A stretch of DNA of 20,038 nt, taken from positions 1-20,038 of the forward strand of contig DUGD01000056.1 in the NCBI GenBank assembly GCA_013331575.1, in the 5' to 3' direction. The position numbers and the translations under genes are program-made. Under the pieces are notes generated by a model, which was given only the letters and a program-made list of their open reading frames with translations, was not told where the DNA came from and searched no databases. The stretch comes from Candidatus Woesearchaeota archaeon (GTDB lineage Archaea > Nanobdellota > Nanobdellia > Woesearchaeales > UBA525). This document shows, in pieces, positions 13,495 to 19,889 of this stretch (position 1 is its first letter; the number at the start of each line of letters is the position of its first letter).

Positions 13495-14333
13495 AGCGAT
13501 TGTTTCTTGTTGTCTTGTGCTTTGTTGCGAGAAGATGCTCTTCTCTTCGGCACTTTCCTGTAGACGACGGGGTTCCAGTAGTCATCGGCCGTCCGACGGC
13601 CTGTGCCCATCATCGATCGTTCTGTTTCTAGTCCGCAGCATGCGCGGAATGCGTAGAGCGGGCTTGCGACGTAGAGCAATCCATCGCGCGGTAGCGCTTC
13701 CACGAGCGTGTGTATGTCGCGGTGTCCGCGGCTGTTTCCTCCGTATGTGTGGGCGTTCGAAAGATAGATCTTGGTGTACTCTGCGGCAGGATATGTTTTT
13801 CCGTCGAAGATATCTCCGATGTGAAATTCGATATTCTCCACATTCTCGCGCATGGCGCGCAGGCGTGGCATCCTCGCGAGATAATCCCTGTTCTTGCGTC
13901 GTGTTATTGCCCAGCCGTTATCATTGCGGATGGTCGTTCCCATCGTGAGGAACTCGAAATATTTCGCTTTTCGTAAGAGATCGGCCCTGTCTTTCCCGTA
14001 CTGGATTTGTGCCGGGTTGTTGTCGACAGCGACGATTCTTGCGCCGTGTTCCGCGAGCGCGAACGCTTGGTCTCCTGATCCGCAGACTGCGAGAATGGTG
14101 TCTTGCGGAGTCGGTGCGATGCCTCCGACGATATGTGCGATCGTTTCGTTTGTGCTCAAGAACGAGATGTCTTCGTAGCGTCCGATACGACGGAACACTC
14201 TAGAGCAATAGTTTTGATCATGGTCCAGTCTTTTCCAGCGATCTTCCATGCGGCGGAGCAGTCTGCGGGTCTCGTTATCAATAGGCAACATCGCACCATG
14301 TCTGACGCCAAGGGCATCGGTTCTCTTTGTCAT
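13491..14333 (-). CDS. SAM-binding transferase-like protein, array member 1
   Basis: A 280-residue Rossmann-type protein, last in the eight-gene operon. TNETIAHIVGGI (61-72) leads into the SAM-binding glycine motif AVCGSGDQAFALAEHGA (82-98) and the acidic end of strand two, AVDNNPAQ (102-109, Asp104). It carries the array signature: SNAH (192-195), His204 and His208 (HxxxH), and Cys232-Cys233, followed by WNPVVYRK. An N-terminal helical part and a basic C-terminal tail (KRRASSRNKAQDNKK) are longer than in its siblings. The overall pattern recalls the DUF3419/BtaA group of SAM-dependent aminocarboxypropyl- or methyl-transferases; the reaction is unknown. ATG 14333 is preferred over ATG 14384 because GGGGAG (14344-14339) lies 5 nt upstream and the longer form would overlap its neighbour. 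Confidence 0.72.
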   Translation of the reverse strand: MTKRTDALGVRHGAMLPIDNETRRLLRRMEDRWKRLDHDQNYCSRVFRRIGRYEDISFLSTNETIAHIVGGIAPTPQDTILAVCGSGDQAFALAEHGARIVAVDNNPAQIQYGKDRADLLRKAKYFEFLTMGTTIRNDNGWAITRRKNRDYLARMPRLRAMRENVENIEFHIGDIFDGKTYPAAEYTKIYLSNAHTYGGNSRGHRDIHTLVEALPRDGLLYVASPLYAFRACCGLETERSMMGTGRRTADDYWNPVVYRKVPKRRASSRNKAQDNKKQSL

Positions 14334-14347
14334 GCAGGCTCCCCTTC

Positions 14348-15070
14348 TCAGTCTGATCCTCGCGTATACACCACAGGGTTCCATCCGTTCCCGTTCATCG
14401 ATTGGATGCGTGACGTCATTGCGTTGTCGATGGTCATCTTGCAGCAGTCCTTGAACTTATACGATTCGCCTGTCGCGTAGAGCCGTCCTCCTTCTTCGAG
14501 CTTATCGGCGACCCGGTGCATCTCTGTGTGACCGACCCAATTGTCGAAGTAGTGGGCGTTCGAAAGGTATACTTTCGAGAACACGATGCGCATCGCGGCG
14601 GGGATGCCGAAGATATCGAGCGTGTTGAACGCGATATTCCCCAAGTTCTTTCGTATGCGGTCCATGCGTCCCGGCGCCGTGAAGTACGCTAGCACATCGC
14701 TGCGTAGGTGGCTGCGCCCTGCTGTGAGGAATTCTTCGTACGCGCCGGCGCGCAAGAATCCCGCGCGTCGCTTCGCATATGATACTTGTCCGGGATGGGT
14801 GTCTACCGCGATGACTTGCGCGTCATGCTCGATGAGCGCGAACGCTTGGTCTCCTGATCCGCAGACTGCGAGGATGAGATCTTGCTTGTGCGGTTGCATG
14901 CCGGTCATTATCTGCTCGAGGCTTTCGTTCGTCTGCGTGAAGAGATTGGTGTCTTTCGATCGGCCTTTGGCGAGGTGGGTATCGATGTGCCGCAGCACGC
15001 GTTCCTTGAACGCCTTCGATGCGCAATCCAGCGATGCATCGTACGGCGTGGCGATGGTCTTGCGCGTCAT
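14348..15070 (-). CDS. SAM-binding transferase-like protein, array member 2
   Basis: A 240-residue paralogue. It has TNESLEQIMTGM (47-58), AVCGSGDQAFALIEH (68-82), AVDTHPGQ (88-95, Asp90), SNAH (170-173), HTEMH (181-185, the HxxxH pair), Cys209-Cys210 and WNPVVYTR (230-237). It is the most compact of the five members that carry the Cys pair. Two starts are possible: ATG 15076, with ATGA overlap with member 3, or ATG 15070. GGAGG at 15081-15077 is 6 nt before the latter, which is therefore preferred. A 39-nt stretch around the GSGDQ codons is identical to member 1. Function is as for member 1: unknown, SAM-dependent by inference. Confidence 0.72.
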   Translation of the reverse strand: MTRKTIATPYDASLDCASKAFKERVLRHIDTHLAKGRSKDTNLFTQTNESLEQIMTGMQPHKQDLILAVCGSGDQAFALIEHDAQVIAVDTHPGQVSYAKRRAGFLRAGAYEEFLTAGRSHLRSDVLAYFTAPGRMDRIRKNLGNIAFNTLDIFGIPAAMRIVFSKVYLSNAHYFDNWVGHTEMHRVADKLEEGGRLYATGESYKFKDCCKMTIDNAMTSRIQSMNGNGWNPVVYTRGSD

Positions 15071-15072
15071 GC

Positions 15073-15864
15073 TCATCCTCCATGCCGAGATGTCGTCGAC
15101 TTCGGTGTTGCCGACGATGGCGTTGCCGTTGTTGTACTTCGCTTAACATATACTGTCGGTTTCCACCCGAAATCGCCCAACCGCTCGATTTGTCGTGTGG
15201 TCTCGCGGTCCTCTTGCAGTCCGCAGCAATCTTCAAGACGGTCGTGGAGGATGCCGCAAGCGTAGACGATGCCGCCGGGCACAATCCTCTCCGCGACGCC
15301 ATGGAGCTCGTGATGGGTCGATGATCCCCAGTAGTAGTGCGCGTTCGAAAGATACGCTTTGGTGTATTCTATCTTGAGCTCTTCCGGGAGATTGAAGATG
15401 TCTGCCGTGTGGAGTGATACTCTGTCTACGTGCGATCGTACTGCTGTGAGGCATCCCTTTCTCGTGAAATAGTCTATCGTTCCTTCCATCGCGGAGGCAT
15501 CGATGATGGGCGGTGCCCTATTGATCGATAGGAAGACGTCGTAGCGCCTTTGTCGCAGGAGGGTGGCTCGTTGTCTCGCGTACGCTATCTGTTCCGGATC
15601 GTTATCGACGGCATACACTCTCGCGCCGTATTCCGCGAGCGCGAACGCCTGGTCTCCCGATCCCCAGATGGCGAGTATGCGGTCGTCAGGGGTCGGTCGT
15701 AGTCCTGCGACTATCTGCTCGATATTCTCGTTCGTCCCGCAAAATGTCGGTCCTTCGCCGGAGAGCAGAGGTTTCTGCCGCTCGATGCGCGCTATGACTC
15801 GCTCTTTGAGCGATGGCAGCGTGCACGGGTCGACTATTGCGATGGCAGTTGCTTGTGGTGTCAT
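15073..15864 (-). CDS. SAM-binding transferase-like protein, array member 3
   Basis: A 263-residue paralogue with TNENIEQIVAGL (44-55), GSGDQAFALAEYGARV (68-83), AVDNDPEQ (85-92), SNAH (173-176), a HHELH stretch (184-188, giving HxxxH), Cys213-Cys214 and WKPTVYVK. It is odd in having Trp67 where every other member has Cys before GSGDQ, that is, in the loop that wraps the SAM methionine. It also has a Ser/Thr-rich C-terminal tail of about 20 residues. ATG 15864 overlaps the member 4 stop as ATGA, and GGTGGTG lies upstream; the longer ORF (to 15966) would overlap member 4 by over 100 nt. Confidence 0.72.
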   Translation of the reverse strand: MTPQATAIAIVDPCTLPSLKERVIARIERQKPLLSGEGPTFCGTNENIEQIVAGLRPTPDDRILAIWGSGDQAFALAEYGARVYAVDNDPEQIAYARQRATLLRQRRYDVFLSINRAPPIIDASAMEGTIDYFTRKGCLTAVRSHVDRVSLHTADIFNLPEELKIEYTKAYLSNAHYYWGSSTHHELHGVAERIVPGGIVYACGILHDRLEDCCGLQEDRETTRQIERLGDFGWKPTVYVKRSTTTATPSSATPKSTTSRHGG

Positions 15865-16664
15865 GCGTCCACCACCGTTCCTTGACATGCCTGTTCTCTT
15901 CGCTCTTCTTGTCTTCCTCGTTCTCTTTGCGTGTCGGGAAGTTTTCTGTACACTGAAGGATCCCATATATTCCCTTCATGCAATCGTATGATCTGCGTGG
16001 TCACTCCCTTCAGTCTCATGCGGCAGCATTCGTCGAATTGATCGACTTGTATCGCGGCGTAGAGCAAGCCTTTTGGCGCGAGCAACTCTGTGAGGTCGTG
16101 CATCTCTTTATGCCATATTTTCTCGACGTATTGGTGTGCGTTCGAGAGGTAGATCTTGGTGTATCTCTGCCGCAGTTCCGTGGGGAGGTTGAACACGTCC
16201 GCGACATGGAACGAGACGCGGTCGAGATTCGATCGTATCGCATCGAGGCGGGGTCTCCTCGCGAAATAGTTGACTGTGTCGATGCTCAAATAATCTTTGC
16301 CGTGGGCGAGGAACATCTCCGCGTTCCCGCCGTCCAAGAGTTTCGCTCGGTATCTCGCGAAGGCTATCTGCGTAGCGCTGCTGTCCACTGCATAGACTCT
16401 CGCGCCGTACTCCGCGAGCGCGAATGCCTGGTCTCCCGACCCGCAGATGGCGAGTATGCTGTCGTCTACCTCTGGCTTGAGTCCTGCGATTATCTGTTCG
16501 ATGTTCTCATTCGTCTCGGTGAAGAAGGCGGCTGTTTCGCCATTGGCGTCCTTTCGCCGTTCCACGCTCTCCATCGCGCGTTTTTTGAGGTCGCTGTCCG
16601 TGCCGAGCACTGAAGGCATCGCGCTTCGGATGAGCGATTGGAGAAGCGTCATGCGCGCAGTCAT
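15861..16664 (-). CDS. SAM-binding transferase-like protein, array member 4
   Basis: A 267-residue paralogue with TNENIEQIIAGL (51-62), AICGSGDQAFALAEYGA (72-88), SNAH (174-177), HKEMH (185-189), Cys213-Cys214 and WDPSVYRK. Unlike its siblings, the segment after the strand-two Asp94 is SSATQ instead of N-[DN]-P-x-Q, so cofactor binding could be altered. The C-terminus is a highly charged Arg/Glu tail. ATG 16664 forms an ATGA overlap with member 5, with AAGGAG about 8 nt upstream. Confidence 0.72.
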   Translation of the reverse strand: MTARMTLLQSLIRSAMPSVLGTDSDLKKRAMESVERRKDANGETAAFFTETNENIEQIIAGLKPEVDDSILAICGSGDQAFALAEYGARVYAVDSSATQIAFARYRAKLLDGGNAEMFLAHGKDYLSIDTVNYFARRPRLDAIRSNLDRVSFHVADVFNLPTELRQRYTKIYLSNAHQYVEKIWHKEMHDLTELLAPKGLLYAAIQVDQFDECCRMRLKGVTTQIIRLHEGNIWDPSVYRKLPDTQRERGRQEERREQACQGTVVDA

Positions 16665-17425
16665 AGTACCATCTCCTTCCATTCAGTGTGCGCGAGTTTC
16701 GTGTATACCGTAGGGTACCATATGCCACCGTATCGCATCCGGAGTATGGTCGTCGCTTCTTGTCTCATGCTCATGCCGCAGCAGTCCTCGAGTTGACGTA
16801 TCTCCGCCGCGGCATAGACTGTGCCGCAGCGCTGTAGCCTCGCCATGAGATTGTGTATTGTCTTGTGGCGTGTGGCTCGGACATACTGATGCGCGTTGGA
16901 GAGGTATATCTTGACGTACTCCATGTCGAGCTCTTGGGGAAGATGGAATATGTTCGCGTTGTGGAATGATACCCTGTCGAGGTTCCTCCGTATCCCTTCG
17001 AGGCGTCCTTTGCCTGTGAAATACGTGATCGTGTGGTCCATGAGGCGTGTCCTCTTATAGGTGAGGAATCCTTCGAAATCCCCTTTTTTCAGCATCTCGG
17101 CGCGTGCGGATGCGTAGGCGATTTGCGTGGGATCGTTGTCGACGGCATATACTCTCGCGCCGTATTCCGCGAGCGCGAATGCTTGGTCTCCTGATCCGCA
17201 GATGGCGAGGATGTCATCGCCAGGGATGGGTCGCACTCCTGCGATTATCTGCTCGATATTCTCGTTCGACTCGAGAAAGCACGCTTTGGATTCGGATTGG
17301 AGAGGTCCGCGGAAGTTGTCGTATAACTTCTTCGTGACGCGTCTTTTCAGTCCACTATCTGTCCTTCGCGCTTGTCGCCACGCGTTCCGTAGCGCTCGTG
17401 GTGCGATGTTCGGTATGAAGGTCAT
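16661..17425 (-). CDS. SAM-binding transferase-like protein, array member 5
   Basis: A 254-residue paralogue with a basic, helical N-terminus (about 1-48), SNENIEQIIAGV (53-64), AICGSGDQAFALAEYGA (74-90), AVDNDPTQ (94-101, Asp96), SNAH (176-179), His187 and His191 (HxxxH), Cys215-Cys216 and WYPTVYTK (236-243). It is closest to members 3 and 4 by eye. ATG 17425 lies 29 nt after the stop of member 6 and has only a weak site (GGGAAA) upstream. An upstream extension to 17524 would overlap member 6 and lacks conserved features. Confidence 0.72.
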   Translation of the reverse strand: MTFIPNIAPRALRNAWRQARRTDSGLKRRVTKKLYDNFRGPLQSESKACFLESNENIEQIIAGVRPIPGDDILAICGSGDQAFALAEYGARVYAVDNDPTQIAYASARAEMLKKGDFEGFLTYKRTRLMDHTITYFTGKGRLEGIRRNLDRVSFHNANIFHLPQELDMEYVKIYLSNAHQYVRATRHKTIHNLMARLQRCGTVYAAAEIRQLEDCCGMSMRQEATTILRMRYGGIWYPTVYTKLAHTEWKEMVL

Positions 17426-17454
17426 GTGGTTTCCCGGTTCGTCTGATTGCCCGA

Positions 17455-18144
17455 TCAGAACCGCAAGGCTCCGCGTTCTTCGCAGACCCTGGTGCTGTCC
17501 TTGACGTAGACAAACGGCCACCACTCCGTCTCGAACTCTCTCGCTCTCCGCGATGCCTCGCGGTCATAATGGAATCCGAAATTGCGGAATATGGATGGTC
17601 TATCGTCGTCAGCTCCGGCGCTGTATACTCTTGCGCCGTCGGGAGCACCAGCGAGTGCGCGCAGGAATCCGGTGCCGTGCTCCGCCTTCAAGAGGTATGT
17701 TTCGCTCGCATATTCGAGCACGTTCGAGAGGTAGAATCGTGTGAATCGCGTGTTCGCGATATGATCGGGCAGCGCCGCGATGTTCGCGACGTGGAATTCT
17801 ATGTTCTCGATGTTCTCGCGGATATCCGGTGCGTGGGTGCCGAGATAGCGGTTGCGTTCCGCGTACGCCTCTCTGAATTCATAGTCGAGTGCTGGAGCGT
17901 AGACGAACATGCCTACGTTGCCGCCCCGTAGGTCGCTTGCGCGCTCTTTCGCGTACTCCACTTGTGCCGGGTTATTGTCGATGGCGATGACGCGTTTCGC
18001 GTACTCGAGCAGCATGAACGCCTGGTCTCCCGATCCGCAGATAGCTAGCACTGTGTCATCAGGGCCTGCTTGCAGTCCTGTGCGTATTCCTTGCAGCGAT
18101 TCGTTCGTGTGCCCGTAGAAGGTCATGTTCTTCCTCGCTTTCAT
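17455..18144 (-). CDS. SAM-binding transferase-like protein, divergent array member 6
   Basis: A 229-residue paralogue, the first and most divergent of the array. It keeps TNESLQGIRTGL (13-24), AICGSGDQAFMLLEYA (34-49) and AIDNNPAQ (54-61), but lacks the N-terminal helical part. At the SNAH position it has SNVLEY (140-145), which is nearer to the LSxxxEY segment I associate with DUF3419 proteins. It lacks the HxxxH pair and the Cys-Cys pair; the ending WWPFVYVK is kept. It may represent the ancestral activity or a partner of the other five. ATG 18144 follows GAGAGGAA closely; ATG 18126 has a better-spaced GAGGA and is an alternative. It starts 12 nt after the upstream gene ends. Confidence 0.7.
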   Translation of the reverse strand: MKARKNMTFYGHTNESLQGIRTGLQAGPDDTVLAICGSGDQAFMLLEYAKRVIAIDNNPAQVEYAKERASDLRGGNVGMFVYAPALDYEFREAYAERNRYLGTHAPDIRENIENIEFHVANIAALPDHIANTRFTRFYLSNVLEYASETYLLKAEHGTGFLRALAGAPDGARVYSAGADDDRPSIFRNFGFHYDREASRRAREFETEWWPFVYVKDSTRVCEERGALRF

Positions 18145-18156
18145 TTCCTCTCGTTG

Positions 18157-18672
18157 TCACTCGAGTTGCCGTAGCGCGTTGTGCACTCGCGATTTGAGAT
18201 CCTTCACGAAATCGTATTTCTCCATCGCAGTCATGCGGTCGTATGGCGTGACGTATTCGTCGCCTGTGCACGGTGTGAACATCGATACCTTCTGCACGAT
18301 CTCTTCGGTCGATGCGAGGTACGCCGCGTTCGGCGTTCCTGTGCGTTGCTCGTAGCGCCCGAGGAGCCGCAGGTGCATGAAGATCGGTCCCCAGTTCCCT
18401 GCTGATAATGCGTCGCGCTGCAGCTCTTCGTGGTCGATGTGCGGATGGCGTTCGAGCACGTTGCTTCTCCACGTCCGGCGGTCATCATGCTCGGTGAACG
18501 CATCGACGATATACGGCATGGATAGCACGTCGAGGATTGTGCTGACTGACGCGTTCGCTTTCTCAGCGTCGCCGCTGTATCTCTTGTAATCGATATTCGG
18601 CGCCGCGAATCCTTCGCCGGGGAGCACTGTGATGATACACTGTTCACGTGCGAGAATGCTTGTCAGCGTCAC
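18157..18672 (-). CDS. Hypothetical protein, second gene of the SAM-array operon
   Basis: A 171-residue protein, not recognised. It appears alpha/beta at the N-terminus (ILAREQCIITVLPGEGF) and mainly helical afterwards, with His/Asp/Glu-rich stretches (FTEHDDRRTWRSN, ERHPHIDHEEL) and a charged C-terminal helix. There is no signal peptide or membrane segment. It starts with GTG in a GTGA overlap with the upstream gene, and GAGGGA lies before it, so translation is probably coupled. Its position between the ASCH-like gene and the SAM-binding array suggests a role in the same process. Confidence 0.65.
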   Translation of the reverse strand: MTLTSILAREQCIITVLPGEGFAAPNIDYKRYSGDAEKANASVSTILDVLSMPYIVDAFTEHDDRRTWRSNVLERHPHIDHEELQRDALSAGNWGPIFMHLRLLGRYEQRTGTPNAAYLASTEEIVQKVSMFTPCTGDEYVTPYDRMTAMEKYDFVKDLKSRVHNALRQLE

Positions 18673-19211
18673 GCCGCGTCCCTCTTGGGTTCTCGTTTCA
18701 CCGGAGTCAGTTGGGGGGTGTCTATGACGATGACTGTGTAGAACCCTTCCGGTTTCACGGTTTGGTTAGCGGCGTCGCGGCCGGCGTAATGTTCATTCGT
18801 CCGCATATCCTTTCGGCTGTATGCTCGTATGGCGCTCGCGAGATCGGTGTAACCGAGGTCCTTGTTCACTTGGTCGTCGATATCTCCGACGCGGCCGTAG
18901 GTCGCATGGCGGACCGTCCCCGTTATCTCGAGGCTGCCATTCGGGTTTTCGAACGCTATGCTCTCACCCATCGGGATGTACACTGTGGTATCATCGTACA
19001 TGAAGATGCTCATCTCTTTCGGAGCTTCGGTATCGGGCGTTGTGTGTTGGCTTACGAGCCTGCGTGCGAGTTGCGTGAAGTATTCCTTCGAGATCTGCAC
19101 TCTTTGCGGGAAGCGCAGGTGTATCGTGGGGTGCTCCGAGCGAAGTGTCCGTTGTACGAGGAGTTGTTCTTTCAAGAGTGTTTCGAGGCCGATTGTTCTC
19201 ATTTTTGTCAT
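18669..19211 (-). CDS. ASCH-domain-like protein, first gene of the SAM-array operon
   Basis: A 180-residue protein. The middle and C-terminal parts follow the ASCH pattern: a hydrophobic strand, IPMGESIAFENPNGSLEITG (about 79-98), then VRHATYGRVGDIDDQ, VNKDLGYTDLASAIRAYS, and a final strand FYTVIVID. ASCH domains are PUA-like beta-barrels that usually bind RNA and sometimes have nuclease or amidohydrolase activity. An N-terminal extension of about 65 residues is not recognised. ATG 19211 is chosen because a TATA box lies about 26 nt upstream; the GTG at 19232 lies next to that box and is excluded. ATG 19202 is a possible alternative. Confidence 0.65.
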   Translation of the reverse strand: MTKMRTIGLETLLKEQLLVQRTLRSEHPTIHLRFPQRVQISKEYFTQLARRLVSQHTTPDTEAPKEMSIFMYDDTTVYIPMGESIAFENPNGSLEITGTVRHATYGRVGDIDDQVNKDLGYTDLASAIRAYSRKDMRTNEHYAGRDAANQTVKPEGFYTVIVIDTPQLTPVKREPKRDAA

Positions 19212-19232
19212 TATAAAGTGATACTCAACCAC

Positions 19233-19241
19233 ATATATAAA
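19233..19241 (-). promoter_or_regulatory. Promoter of the eight-gene SAM-array operon
   Basis: On the minus strand TTTATATAT is preceded by a purine-rich run (AAAAAAAGGAAACC) that fits a BRE. The centre is about 26 nt before ATG 19211, so the transcript is probably leaderless. No comparable promoter is seen further down the operon, and most genes overlap or nearly touch. Confidence 0.65.
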
Positions 19242-19253
19242 GGTTTCCTTTTT

Positions 19254-19379
19254 TTAAGACGATATCGCGATCGATGTACTGTAGAACTCGCGGTAGGTCG
19301 GATGTCGTTGGTCGGTGCGGGTGCACAGGAGTTTTTTATGCGTTTCGATTGCTGCTGAGATTCCGATTGTAGTGGTCAT
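19254..19379 (-). CDS. Very small ORF, similar to the N-terminus of a ribbon-helix-helix-type antitoxin
   Basis: A 41-residue ORF that starts MTTTIGISAAIETHKKLL and goes on with HPTYREFY. The start resembles short VapB-like antitoxins (TTIxVSxETHxxL...TYxExI), but it lacks the usual C-terminal toxin-binding part, so it may be truncated. It overlaps the stop of the upstream ORF by ATGA, the same coupling seen in the neighbouring operon, and GGGGA lies about 5 nt before the ATG. These signals support translation; the function is a weak inference. Confidence 0.4.
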   Translation of the reverse strand: MTTTIGISAAIETHKKLLCTRTDQRHPTYREFYSTSIAISS

Positions 19380-19663
19380 GTCTGTCCCCTTGGCGGGGCT
19401 TTTACCTCGAATTTGGCGTTCCCATAACTCGGAAATAACATGACGTCCGACGGCGCCGCTCTCGCCGGGACAGACTGTCTATGCGATAGATACATGGAGT
19501 TCAATGCTGGATCGCGGATGACAATTGTGACGTATCTGCGTTTTTTTGCATGGTTCCGAGATGTATCGCTGAACTCTTCTTGTTGTGGCGGTGCATTATG
19601 TGACGCAGTCCTTGTGCGACTGCCATCGGCTGCGGCCATGACGGCAGTCTGGTTGCGCGCCAA
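19376..19663 (-). CDS. Small hypothetical ORF upstream of the antitoxin-like ORF
   Basis: A 95-residue ORF from TTG 19663 (or 87 residues from ATG 19639), not recognised. The N-terminal half is polar and of low complexity. The C-terminal half has an RYVTIVIRD strand and a plausible folded segment ending GNAKFEVKAPPRGQT. No good promoter or ribosome binding site is visible. The ATGA overlap with the next small ORF is the main support. It could be a gene remnant. Confidence 0.3.
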   Translation of the reverse strand: MARNQTAVMAAADGSRTRTASHNAPPQQEEFSDTSRNHAKKRRYVTIVIRDPALNSMYLSHRQSVPARAAPSDVMLFPSYGNAKFEVKAPPRGQT

Positions 19664-19857
19664 GGTTTGACTACGAAGTAGGCATCCTCAAGCGCTTCGT
19701 TCACACTACATTAACATCATCGCAACAGCGGCCCACTCGCTGTTGCTCGTGGTCCCGCGGCTCGCCTGTTTTTCTCCCCGTTTGTTGCGTTACCTTCTTA
19801 CCGCTCGCCGCTTCTGGCTGTTTGCGATGATGTCATCATCTTCTCGTTCACAGCAAC
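19664..19857. other. Intergenic region before leuS
   Basis: About 190 bp without a convincing gene. It holds a 9-bp hairpin, a long-range inverted repeat and a 7-bp palindrome with one spacer base, described separately, followed by the leuS TATA box. Confidence 0.55.
19714..19840. repeat. Nested inverted repeats upstream of leuS
   Basis: ACATCATCGCAACAG (19714-19728) is inverted at 19818-19833 with one extra T. GCAACAGCG (19722-19730) forms a perfect 9-bp hairpin with CGCTGTTGC (19738-19746) across a 7-nt loop. GATGATG-T-CATCATC (19826-19840) is a perfect palindrome just upstream of the leuS TATA box. The arms compete with each other for pairing. Possible readings are an operator pair, a small structured RNA or the ends of a tiny degenerate element. 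Confidence 0.4.
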
Positions 19858-19866
19858 CTTTAAGAA
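19858..19866 (+). promoter_or_regulatory. TATA box of leuS
   Basis: CTTTAAGAA, preceded by CAAC, is centred about 28 nt before ATG 19890. The mRNA is probably leaderless; no Shine-Dalgarno site is present before this ATG. Confidence 0.55.
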
Positions 19867-19889
19867 CGTCCGGCCGTTTTCCGTCAATC

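Noticed and set aside
13491..18144. CRISPR-like or other DNA repeat array, suggested by recurring blocks in this region
   Set aside because: The recurring sequence is the codons of the GSGDQ motif, once per gene at about 0.8-kb spacing, so it reflects gene duplication.
19715..19840. C/D box guide RNA on the minus strand (ATGATGA near 19838)
   Set aside because: The C box is good, but no CTGA D box follows within a normal guide RNA length.
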